Shown: in pieces, positions 1-5,145 of the stretch
Position numbering within the stretch: position 1 is the stretch's first letter
Layout: each line of letters opens with the position of its first letter
NCBI GenBank assembly: GCA_947624465.1
Contig: CANQKJ010000070.1
Location: 1 to 9,304 of the forward strand
DNA length: 9,304 nt
Reading direction: 5' to 3'
Source of the DNA: an uncultured Oscillospiraceae bacterium
GTDB lineage: Bacteria > Bacillota > Clostridia > Oscillospirales > Oscillospiraceae
Notes under the pieces: model-generated
The model's input: the letters and a program-made list of their open reading frames with translations, nothing else
What the model was told of the DNA's origin: nothing
Databases searched by the model: none
Made by a program: the position numbers and the translations under genes

Positions 1-354
1 GGCCACGTTCACGTCATCCTGGGCGTTGAACTCGAACTGGACGGGGCCGCCCAGGGCGTTGATCTCGTCCACGGCGATCTGGGCGCCGGTCATGGCGGCC
101 ATGCCGTACTGGGCCGCGCCGCCGGTCATGGGGCCGATGCCGCCCAGCTTGAAGGTGCCGCTGGCTTCGCCGGCGGGCTCATTGCCGGACTGGCTGGGCT
201 CGGTGCCGGCGTCAGAGGGCTCGGTGCCGGACTGAGACTCGGTGCCGGGGTTGCTGGCGGGGCCCACGTTGGGATCCTCGGGGGTGCAGGCGCACAGCGC
301 CATGACCATCATCAGGGCCAGCGCCAGAGCGAGGAAGCGGATGCTCTTTTTCAT
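1..354 (-). CDS. ABC transporter substrate-binding lipoprotein, branched-chain amino acid (LivJ/LivK) type, 3'-truncated by the window
   Basis: The 118 visible codons run off the window at base 1. The protein starts MKKSIRFLALALALMMVMAL and continues into a lipobox LCA-C, so Cys23 should be lipidated after signal peptidase II cleavage and the protein held on the outer face of the membrane. Residues 24-65 are a Gly/Thr/Glu/Pro/Ser-rich tether with repeated GTEPS-like units. From about residue 68, FKLGGIGPMTGGAAQYG followed by a GAQIAVDEINALGG stretch is the classic N-terminus of a type I periplasmic-binding-protein fold (Peripla_BP_6 family), which binds branched-chain amino acids, other amino acids or related small ligands for an ABC importer. 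The start is ATG at 354-352, with AGGAGG (363-368) 8 nt upstream. A perfect sigma-A promoter and a structured leader precede it. The permease and ATPase genes would lie beyond base 1. The true ligand cannot be read from this fragment. Confidence 0.88.
   Translation of the reverse strand, partial: MKKSIRFLALALALMMVMALCACTPEDPNVGPASNPGTESQSGTEPSDAGTEPSQSGNEPAGEASGTFKLGGIGPMTGGAAQYGMAAMTGAQIAVDEINALGGPVQFEFNAQDDVNVA
181..248 (-). repeat. Short in-frame tandem repeats encoding the lipoprotein tether
   Basis: The 11-base unit CTCGGTGCCGG (plus-strand reading) occurs at 199-209, 220-230 and 238-248, that is at 21- and 18-base steps, with a decayed copy near 181-188. Because the steps are multiples of three, the repeats encode successive GTEPS/GTESQ/GNEP units of the low-complexity linker between the lipidated cysteine and the binding domain. 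Copy number could change by slippage without breaking the frame. Confidence 0.75.
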
Positions 355-390
355 TTCGATTTCCTCCTAAAAATATCATTTCTTACGGGG

Positions 391-451
391 TATCTTCGGA
401 GCGCGCCCCCGATTGGGGGCGCTGAACGGGCGCTGCCCGCTCCCAAAGATA
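391..451 (-). promoter_or_regulatory. Structured 5' leader RNA (three-way junction) of the substrate-binding lipoprotein gene; not a class I recognise
   Basis: In the minus-strand transcript, a closing stem P1 pairs 446-451 with 391-396 (6 bp) and, after a small internal loop, 439-443 with 398-402 (5 bp). Inside it are two hairpins. P2 is 435-438 with 428-431 (GGGC/GCCC, AGC loop). P3 is 415-422 with 403-410 (8 bp, GCGCCCCC/GGGGGCGC, AAUC tetraloop). The first paired base lies about where the upstream consensus promoter should start transcription, so the mRNA 5' end itself is paired. No U-tract follows P3, so it is not an intrinsic terminator. About 20 nt separate the fold from the AGGAGG site. 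It could be a ligand- or protein-sensing leader, or simply a 5' structure that protects the mRNA. The pairing is read directly from sequence; a function is inference. Confidence 0.5.
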
Positions 452-457
452 TTGACA

Positions 458-486
458 ATTATATTGGCGGCCCCCTCCATTGTCAA
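458..486 (-). promoter_or_regulatory. Perfect consensus sigma-A promoter for the substrate-binding lipoprotein gene
   Basis: On the minus strand, TTGACA (481-486) is followed after exactly 17 nt by TATAAT (458-463). Both hexamers match the vegetative sigma consensus without a mismatch. Transcription should start near 451, giving a leader of about 97 nt before the ATG at 354. The promoter lies after the fhs-SDR terminator, so the lipoprotein gene is an independent transcription unit. Confidence 0.85.
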
Positions 487-571
487 CCGTGAAACTGCAC
501 AAGGACATCTTCCCAACCGGCCGTTCCCTGCGGTATTGTGACGGGAAATACGCCAAATGCCCCCCAAAGAC

Positions 572-601
572 AGGAAAACCGCCCCGAAAACGGGGCGGTT
601 T
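572..601 (-). terminator. Intrinsic terminator of the fhs-SDR operon
   Basis: An 11-bp stem, AAACCGCCCCG/CGGGGCGGTTT, with a 4-nt loop (576-601) starts 17 nt beyond the SDR stop codon. In the minus-strand transcript the 3' arm ends in a UUUU run followed by CC. The perfect GC stem with short U-run fits Rho-independent termination and separates this operon from the lipoprotein promoter at 458-486. Confidence 0.85.
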
Positions 602-617
602 CGTGTATTGCCGCGGC

Positions 618-1349
618 TCAGACGACCAGCCCGCCGTTGGGGGCCAGCACCTGTCCGGTGAGGAAGGAGGACTCGTCTCCGGCCAGAAAGGCGACGGCCC
701 TGGCGGCCTCCTCCGCCGTGCCGACGCGGCCCAGCGGGGTCTCCTCCGCCAGGGCGCGGAGGTCCCCGGAGGACAGATGGGCGTTCATGTCGGTGTCGAT
801 GACCCCCGGGGCCACGCAGTTCACCCGGATGCTGGAGGGCCCCAGCTCCTTGGCCAGGGCCTTGGTGTAGGCGATCACCGCCCCCTTCGTGGCGGAGTAG
901 GCGGCCTCGCAGGAGGCCCCCACCTGGCCCCACATGGAGGACAGGGTGACGATGCTGCCCGATTTCCGGTGCAGCATATGGGGCAGCACCGCCCGGCAGC
1001 AGTGGTGGACGCCGTCCACATTGACGGCGAACAGCCGCCGCCAGTCCGATTCGTCGATTTGACTGATAAGCCCCACGTGGGAGAGGCCGGCGCTGCAAAT
1101 CAAACTGTCAAGTTGACAAAAATTCTTTAACACATTGTCAACCATCCGCTCCACCTGTGCCCGGTCGGCCACGTCGGCCCGGACAGCCATGGCGGGGACC
1201 CCCAGGGCGGACAGCTCCTCCGCCAGGACTAAGGCTTTTTCCTCGCTGTGGAGGTAACCCACGGCCACCCCCCAGCCCCGGCGGGCCAGCTCACGGGCCG
1301 TGGCGGCCCCGATGCCCCGGCTGCCGCCGGTGATGAGCGCGTACTTCAC
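618..1349 (-). CDS. Short-chain dehydrogenase/reductase, FabG-like (3-oxoacyl-ACP reductase family)
   Basis: A complete classical SDR of 243 aa, the usual size for FabG-type enzymes, which use NAD(P)H to reduce a keto group. The Rossmann-fold cofactor motif TGGSRGIG is at residues 7-14 and an NNAG-equivalent CSAG at 85-88. The catalytic tetrad is visible as N110, S138, Y151 and K155 (YSATK), and the PG motif is at 181-182. The segment GYLHSEEKA after the second strand resembles NADP(H)-preferring members. The start is GTG at 1349, chosen because AAGGAGG (1357-1363) sits 7 nt upstream and the protein begins directly with the first Rossmann strand. It lies 27 nt behind fhs with no promoter or terminator between, so it should share the ZTP riboswitch. 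No fatty-acid synthesis gene is nearby, so the substrate is open: FabG is possible, but another keto substrate, or a pterin as in FolM/PTR1-type SDRs, is equally compatible with the context. Confidence 0.88.
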   Translation of the reverse strand: MKYALITGGSRGIGAATARELARRGWGVAVGYLHSEEKALVLAEELSALGVPAMAVRADVADRAQVERMVDNVLKNFCQLDSLICSAGLSHVGLISQIDESDWRRLFAVNVDGVHHCCRAVLPHMLHRKSGSIVTLSSMWGQVGASCEAAYSATKGAVIAYTKALAKELGPSSIRVNCVAPGVIDTDMNAHLSSGDLRALAEETPLGRVGTAEEAARAVAFLAGDESSFLTGQVLAPNGGLVV

Positions 1350-1376
1350 GAAAAACCCTCCTTGCGGGAGTTCTGC

Positions 1377-3041
1377 TCAGAACAGCCCGGAGATGACCCC
1401 GTTCTCGTCCACGTCGATCTTCTCGGCGGCGGGGACCTTGGGCAGCCCCGGCATGGTCATGATGTCCCCGGTCTGCACCACCACGAAGCCCGCCCCGGCG
1501 GACACCTTCACCTTGCTGACGGAGACGGTGAACCCCTCGGGCCGGCCCAGCTTGGACGGGTCGTCGGACAGGGAGTACTGGGTCTTGGCCATGCACACAG
1601 GCAGACCGCCGAAGCCCATCTTCTCCAGCCGGTCCAGCTCCTTCTCGGCGGCGGCGGAATAGCTGACCCCCGCGCCACCGTAGACCTTCTTTACGATGGT
1701 CTCGATCTTCTCCTTCAGCGGCTTGTCCAGCTTATAGGCGAAGCGGAACTGGCTGGGGGTCTCGCACAGCCGCAGGACCTCCTCGGCCAGCCCGAGGCCG
1801 CCGTCGCCGCCCCTGCCCCACACCTCGGACAGGGCCACGTTGACCCCTAATTCTCTGCACCTGTCCCGGATGAGGGCCAGCTCGGCGTCGGAGTCGTTGG
1901 TGAAGCGGTTGATGGCCACCACGCAGGGCAGGCCGTACACCTTTGTGATGTTCTCCACGTGCTTGAGCAGGTTGGGCAGGCCCCTCTCCAGGGCGGCCAC
2001 GTTCTCGGCCCCCAGCTCGGCCTTGGGCACGCCGCCGTTGTATTTCAGGGCCTTGACGGTGGCCACGATGACCACCACGTCCGGGTGGAGCCCGGCGGCC
2101 CGGCACTTGATGTCCAGGAACTTCTCCGCCCCCAGGTCGGCGCCGAAGCCCGCCTCGGTGACCACGTAGTCGGCCAGCTTGAGGGCGGTGTCGGTGGCGG
2201 AGACGGAGTTGCACCCGTGGGCGATGTTGGCGAAGGGCCCGCCGTGGACCAGGGCGGGGGTGTTCTCCAGGGTCTGCACCAGGTTGGGCTTGATGGCGTC
2301 CTTCAAAAGGGCGGCCATGGCCCCCTGGGCTTTGAGGTCGGCGGCGGTGACGGGCCGGTCGTCATAGGTGTAGCCCACGATGATCCGGGCCAGCCGCGCC
2401 TTCAGGTCTTTCAGATCGGTGGCCAGGCACAGCACCGCCATGATCTCGCTGGCCACGGTGATGTCGAACCCGTCCTCCCGTGGGACCCCCTGCATCCGGC
2501 CGCCCAGGCCGTCCACGATATTGCGGAGCTGCCGGTCGTTCATGTCCACGCACCGCCGCCAGGTGATCTTCTTCACGTCGATGCCCAGCTGGTTCCCCTG
2601 CTGGATGTGGTTGTCCAGCATGGCGGCCAGCAGGTTGTTGGCGGCCCCGATGGCGTGGAAGTCCCCGGTGAAGTGGAGGTTGATGTCCTCCATGGGGACC
2701 ACCTGGGCGTATCCGCCGCCGGCCGCCCCGCCCTTCACGCCGAACACGGGGCCCAGGGAGGGCTCCCGCAGGCACAGCAGCACGTTCTTGTCCAGCTTTT
2801 TCAGCGCGTCGGCCAGGCCCACCGACGTGGTGGTCTTGCCCTCGCCCGCCGGGGTGGGATTGATGGCGGTGACCAGGATCAGCTTTCCCTTCCGGGGCCT
2901 GTCCCGGAGGGGGACCACGTCGATCTTGGCCTTTACCTTCCCGTAGTACTCCAGCAGGCTCTCGTTGATGCCGGCCCGGGCGGCCACCTCCGCGATGGGC
3001 AGCATTTGGGCGCTCTGGGCGATCTCGATGTCGGTTTTCAT
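1377..3041 (-). CDS. fhs: Formate--tetrahydrofolate ligase (10-formyl-THF synthetase)
   Basis: This cytosolic enzyme joins formate to tetrahydrofolate using ATP, giving 10-formyl-THF for purine synthesis and, in acetogens, for the methyl branch of the Wood-Ljungdahl pathway. The protein has 554 aa, normal for the family. The ATP-binding loop PAGEGKTTT is at residues 64-72. The family signature [19 protein letters not shown] is near 93-111, followed by [12 protein letters not shown] second signature, [12 protein letters not shown], lies near 326-337 (many homologues have R where this has K). The [10 protein letters not shown] block is close to the C-terminus. The reading frame is open 35 codons further upstream, but that stretch is riboswitch sequence. 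ATG at 3041 is preferred because AAGGAGG (3051-3057) lies 9 nt upstream and MKTDIEIAQ is the family-type N-terminus. It is first in an operon with the SDR gene and is controlled by a ZTP riboswitch. Confidence 0.97.
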   Translation of the reverse strand: MKTDIEIAQSAQMLPIAEVAARAGINESLLEYYGKVKAKIDVVPLRDRPRKGKLILVTAINPTPAGEGKTTTSVGLADALKKLDKNVLLCLREPSLGPVFGVKGGAAGGGYAQVVPMEDINLHFTGDFHAIGAANNLLAAMLDNHIQQGNQLGIDVKKITWRRCVDMNDRQLRNIVDGLGGRMQGVPREDGFDITVASEIMAVLCLATDLKDLKARLARIIVGYTYDDRPVTAADLKAQGAMAALLKDAIKPNLVQTLENTPALVHGGPFANIAHGCNSVSATDTALKLADYVVTEAGFGADLGAEKFLDIKCRAAGLHPDVVVIVATVKALKYNGGVPKAELGAENVAALERGLPNLLKHVENITKVYGLPCVVAINRFTNDSDAELALIRDRCRELGVNVALSEVWGRGGDGGLGLAEEVLRLCETPSQFRFAYKLDKPLKEKIETIVKKVYGGAGVSYSAAAEKELDRLEKMGFGGLPVCMAKTQYSLSDDPSKLGRPEGFTVSVSKVKVSAGAGFVVVQTGDIMTMPGLPKVPAAEKIDVDENGVISGLF

Positions 3042-3070
3042 GTGTGTTTTCCTCCTTGTCGTCATGCGTC

Positions 3071-3105
3071 CAAAAATAAAAGGGCGCACAGAGAGATGTG
3101 CGCCC
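3071..3105 (-). terminator. Leader terminator: expression platform of the ZTP riboswitch
   Basis: In the minus-strand transcript, GGGCGCAC (3098-3105) pairs with GUGCGCCC (3082-3089), extendable by one A-U pair, around an AUCUCUCU loop. UUUUAUUUUU follows immediately (3072-3081). It lies between the promoter and the fhs start codon, so it is an attenuator and not an operon end. Its 5' arm begins with the GGGC that is also the conserved ligand-pocket segment of the riboswitch, so aptamer folding and terminator folding exclude each other. Ligand binding should therefore permit read-through into fhs. Confidence 0.92.
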
Positions 3106-3177
3106 AGACGGTCGGCGATCAGGCGCGGCGCGCCGCTGTACTCCATGTGGTGGCTCCACTTCCGTCAGTCATACAGC
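3102..3177 (-). ncRNA. ZTP (pfl) riboswitch aptamer controlling fhs
   Basis: ZTP riboswitches sense the purine intermediate AICAR mono- or triphosphate, which builds up when 10-formyl-THF is scarce. In the minus-strand RNA, P1 pairs 3171-3177 with 3135-3141 (GCUGUAU/GUACAGC). The conserved GACUGACGGAA follows. P2 pairs 3156-3159 with 3147-3150 (GUGG/CCAC), and then come ACCAC and AUGGAG. A linker hairpin, GGCGC/GCGCC, occupies 3122-3134. The second conserved domain reads CCGACCGUCUGGGC (3102-3115). The pseudoknot is GACGG (3162-3166) with CCGUC (3107-3111). These elements, their order and their position in front of fhs match the pfl motif. The aptamer starts at the predicted transcription start and overlaps the attenuator. 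Confidence 0.93.
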
Positions 3178-3183
3178 ACGGAT

Positions 3184-3213
3184 AGTGTACCACGAAAGGT
3201 CCCCCGCCGTCAA
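3184..3213 (-). promoter_or_regulatory. Promoter of the ZTP riboswitch-fhs-SDR operon
   Basis: TTGACG (3208-3213) and TACACT (3184-3189) are separated by 18 nt, with TGG before the -10 making a TGn extended -10. The predicted start, about 3177, coincides with the first base of the riboswitch P1 stem, which supports the assignment. The 13 bases TGGTACACTATCC across the -10 are identical to those in the polA promoter at 7851-7863. Confidence 0.75.
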
Positions 3214-3259
3214 GCTGTATTACTATCTGTATACCCGCCTGAAAGTTCAACAAATTGTG

Positions 3260-3327
3260 AAAGAAAAGGCTCCGAATCCCCGGAAATTCCCTTTTTCCGG
3301 GAACCAAAAGGGAACCGGACTCCCGGA
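3260..3327 (-). terminator. Imperfect hairpin with U-tract (terminator-like, or 3' end of a small RNA)
   Basis: In the minus-strand RNA, UUCCCUUUU (3306-3314) pairs with AAAAGGGAA (3287-3295) around a 10-nt loop. Farther out, GAGUCC (3317-3322) can pair with GGAUUC (3274-3279) and UCC (3325-3327) with GGA (3271-3273), with bulges between. UUUUCUUU (3260-3267) follows shortly after. The polarity of the U-tract favours the minus strand. It lies beyond the tsaD terminator at 3454-3473, so it either backs that one up or ends a short separate transcript. Overlapping alternative pairings, such as the inverted repeat TTCCGGGA/TCCCGGAA (3296-3303/3321-3328), make the exact fold uncertain. Confidence 0.45.
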
Positions 3328-3372
3328 ATAAAAAGTTTACATAATGCTAATTATAATTCCTGATACAAAAAG

Positions 3373-3381
3373 TTATCCACA
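3373..3381 (+). promoter_or_regulatory. Perfect DnaA box (TTATCCACA) in an AT-rich island
   Basis: The 9-mer TTATCCACA matches the consensus DnaA-binding site exactly. It lies in the most AT-rich part of the window. A weaker TTTTCAACA occurs shortly after it. No cluster of further perfect boxes and no dnaA/dnaN gene is visible, so a replication origin is not supported. A single DnaA-binding or titration site, or chance, remains possible. Confidence 0.4.
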
Positions 3382-3453
3382 ACTTGAACAAGATTTTCAA
3401 CAGCCTGTGACAGCGCTGTTTCAATGAATCGCGGCAAATCTACCAAATATTAC

Positions 3454-3473
3454 AAAAACCGACAGCGGTTTTT
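3454..3473 (-). terminator. Terminator-like hairpin after the polA-rimI-tsaD operon
   Basis: AAAAACCG (3454-3461) and CGGTTTTT (3466-3473) form an 8-bp stem around a 4-nt loop. Runs of A on one side and T on the other mean that either strand ends in a U-tract. It is the first intrinsic-terminator-like structure with a U-tract downstream of tsaD in the direction of transcription, about 190 nt beyond the tsaD stop. The GC part of the stem is only three base pairs, so efficiency may be modest. Confidence 0.6.
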
Positions 3474-3494
3474 TTCACGAAATGAAGCGCCGAT

Positions 3495-3663
3495 TTGGTT
3501 GACATAATCGTATATGCTGCCCCCGCCTCGTCAGCGCAAGCTGCGCATCGCTCCGTCCACCGCAGGCGGCAGACGTCGTTCGCTCCGCTGCGCTTCCTCT
3601 CCCCACAAAGCCAAAGGGCGGCTTTGCGGGGACCCCCGGTATCTGGCGGCCCCAACGATACCG
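3495..3663. repeat. Palindrome-rich GC block, candidate dispersed intergenic repeat
   Basis: This non-coding block directly follows the tsaD stop and contains several nested inverted repeats. CGGTATC (3637-3643) pairs with GATACCG (3657-3663). A 12-bp arm at 3601-3612 pairs with 3620-3631, with one mismatch that becomes a G-U pair in RNA. GC-rich arms follow around 3530-3595, including a repeated CGCTCCG. It has no open frame with recognisable content. The style, dense GC palindromes between housekeeping genes, is that of REP/MITE-like intergenic elements. Whether it recurs in the genome cannot be seen in one window. Confidence 0.4.
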
Positions 3664-3665
3664 TT

Positions 3666-4676
3666 TCAGCTTTTGGAAATATCCAGGCTGGCCCTGGCGT
3701 TCAAATCCCATCCGGCGGTATGGCCCGCCAGATACTCATAGTACCCCTGGCAGCCGATCATGGCGGCGTTGTCTCCGCAGAGGGCCGGCGGCGGCAGCCA
3801 CAGTCTGGCCCCGGCCTGTTCGCAGGCCGCCGTCAGGTCGGCCCGGATGCGGCTGTTGGCGGCCACGCCCCCCGCCACGGCGATCCTGTTGTAGCCGGTG
3901 AGCGCGTTGGCCTCCATGGTCCGGGGGATGAGGGCGTCGGACACGGCGGCGGAAAAGGAGGCCGCCAGGTCGTGGAGGTCCAGGGCCTCCCCCTTCTGGT
4001 CCGCGTTGTGGATAAGGTTCAGCACAGCCGTTTTCAGCCCGGAGAAGGACAGGTCCAGCGGATTGCCCTCCACATGGGCCCGGGGGAACACATAGGCGCG
4101 GTCGTTCCCCCCCTGGGCCATCCTGTCCAGCGGCCCGCCGCCGGGGTAGCCCAGGCCCAGCACCCGGGCGGTCTTGTCGAAGCACTCGCCGGCGGCGTCG
4201 TCCCGGGTGGACCCCAGCACCCGGAAGTCGGTGTAGTCCCGCACGTCCACCAGGGCGGTGGTCCCCCCGGACACGCACAGGCACAGGAAGGGAGGCTCCA
4301 GATCCGGGTGGGCGATGTAGTTGGCGGCGATGTGCCCCCGGACATGGTGGACGGGGATGAGGGGGACCCCCAGCCCGAAGGCCGCGGATTTGGCGAAGGA
4401 GACCCCCACCAGCAGGGCCCCGATCAGCCCCGGGGCGCAGGTCACCGCCACGGCGTCGATATCCCCCTTGCCGATCCCCGCCTGCCGCAGGGCCTCGTCG
4501 GCCAGGCCGGAGATGGCCTCCACGTGCTTGCGGGAGGCGATCTCGGGCACAACGCCCCCGTAGACGGCGTGCATATCCGCCGACGACGCGATCACCGAGG
4601 ACAGCACCGTCCTGCCGTCTTTCACCACGGCGGCGGCGGTCTCGTCGCAGGAGGATTCAAAGGCCAGGATGTTCAT
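3666..4676 (-). CDS. tsaD: tRNA N6-adenosine threonylcarbamoyltransferase
   Basis: TsaD, with partners TsaB and TsaE, transfers the threonylcarbamoyl group from threonylcarbamoyl-AMP to A37 of ANN-decoding tRNAs (t6A), in the cytoplasm. The 336-aa protein has the usual length and begins MNILAFESSCDETAAAVV, the hallmark N-terminus. The metal-binding HHVRGH puts histidines at 111 and 115, with the third ligand D302 in GDNAAM. The nucleotide-binding loop VSGGTT is at 135-140, with GYPGGGPLD at 177-184 and AGGVAANS at 268-275. ATG at 4676 is preferred over an in-frame TTG at 4697, which would add seven non-conserved residues and overlap rimI. Only a weak AGAG precedes the ATG; the 4-nt gap from the rimI stop suggests translational coupling. 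It is the last gene of the polA-rimI-tsaD operon. Confidence 0.96.
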   Translation of the reverse strand: MNILAFESSCDETAAAVVKDGRTVLSSVIASSADMHAVYGGVVPEIASRKHVEAISGLADEALRQAGIGKGDIDAVAVTCAPGLIGALLVGVSFAKSAAFGLGVPLIPVHHVRGHIAANYIAHPDLEPPFLCLCVSGGTTALVDVRDYTDFRVLGSTRDDAAGECFDKTARVLGLGYPGGGPLDRMAQGGNDRAYVFPRAHVEGNPLDLSFSGLKTAVLNLIHNADQKGEALDLHDLAASFSAAVSDALIPRTMEANALTGYNRIAVAGGVAANSRIRADLTAACEQAGARLWLPPPALCGDNAAMIGCQGYYEYLAGHTAGWDLNARASLDISKS

Positions 4677-4680
4677 AGCG

Positions 4681-5136
4681 TCACTCTTTTCCCTCAAATT
4701 CCAGCGTCATCAGCAGGGCGTCCTCCGGGGGGTCGTCGTAGTACCGCCGGCGGCGGCCCGCCAGCTCAAAGCCCAGCTTCTCATAGAGGGCGATGGCCGG
4801 GGCGTTGGAGGCCCGCACCTCCAGGGTGAGGAAGGCGAGCCCTCCCTCCCGGCCCCGGCGGATGAACTCCTCCAGCATGGCCCGGGCGACGCCCTGCCGC
4901 CGGTACGGTCCGGCCACGGCGATGTTGTCGATATACCCCTCGCCGGCCACGGCGGTGAGACCGGCATAGCCCAGCACGGTCCCGTCCGCTCCCTCCGCCG
5001 TCAGCATATGGGAGTGCCGGCTGCCCAGCAGGTCCCGGAGCAGGGATTCGCTCCAGGGCCGGGAGAAATTGGCCGCCTCCAGCGCGGCGATCTGGGGGAT
5101 ATGCCCCTCCGTCATGGGAACAAGACGATACTCCAT
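4681..5136 (-). CDS. rimI: Ribosomal protein bS18-alanine N-acetyltransferase
   Basis: A 151-aa GNAT-fold enzyme that transfers acetyl from acetyl-CoA to the N-terminal alanine of ribosomal protein S18; related enzymes can be broader protein N-acetyltransferases. The acetyl-CoA pyrophosphate loop RRQGVA is at residues 79-84, after IDNIAVAGPY. The block LEVRASNAPAIALYEKLGF (105-123) carries the conserved glutamate (E106) and tyrosine (Y118) placed like the catalytic pair of RimI. RRRYYDDPPEDALLM near 129-143 is the RimI C-terminal signature. The start is ATG at 5136 with AGGAGG at 5142-5147, a site that overlaps the polA stop codon (5146-5148), so the genes are tightly coupled. Adjacency to tsaD is the common Firmicutes arrangement and strengthens the call against other GNAT functions. 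Confidence 0.94.
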   Translation of the reverse strand: MEYRLVPMTEGHIPQIAALEAANFSRPWSESLLRDLLGSRHSHMLTAEGADGTVLGYAGLTAVAGEGYIDNIAVAGPYRRQGVARAMLEEFIRRGREGGLAFLTLEVRASNAPAIALYEKLGFELAGRRRRYYDDPPEDALLMTLEFEGKE

Positions 5137-5145
5137 AATGACCTC

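Larger units (their letters stand above)
3214..3665. other. Gene-free intergenic interval between tsaD and the fhs promoter
   Basis: No credible coding region is seen on either strand. The short open frames here have no family-like sequence and cross obvious palindromes. The interval has two parts. About 3495-3663 is GC-rich and palindrome-dense. About 3230-3490 is clearly more AT-rich than the surrounding genes and carries a terminator-like hairpin (3454-3473), a perfect DnaA box (3373-3381), a TATAAT on the minus strand (3350-3355) and a long imperfect hairpin with a U-tract (3260-3327). These are listed separately. Confidence 0.7.

Noticed and set aside
3042..3146. In-frame 35-codon N-terminal extension of fhs starting at 3146
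   Set aside because: The stretch is riboswitch aptamer plus terminator. The family N-terminus and the AAGGAGG site point to ATG at 3041.
1959..3185. A 408-codon open frame on the plus strand opposite fhs
   Set aside because: Antisense shadow of fhs with no family-like sequence; it also runs through the riboswitch.
3334..3420. Replication origin
   Set aside because: Only one perfect DnaA box, no box cluster and no dnaA, dnaN or rpmH nearby.
3499..3504. TTGACA on the plus strand as a promoter -35
   Set aside because: No -10-like hexamer lies 16-18 nt downstream, where the sequence is a C-rich run, and there is no plus-strand gene for it.
4677..4697. In-frame TTG start for tsaD seven codons upstream
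   Set aside because: It would overlap rimI and add residues not found in TsaD proteins, which normally begin M-x-I-L-A-x-E-x-S-C-D-E-T.
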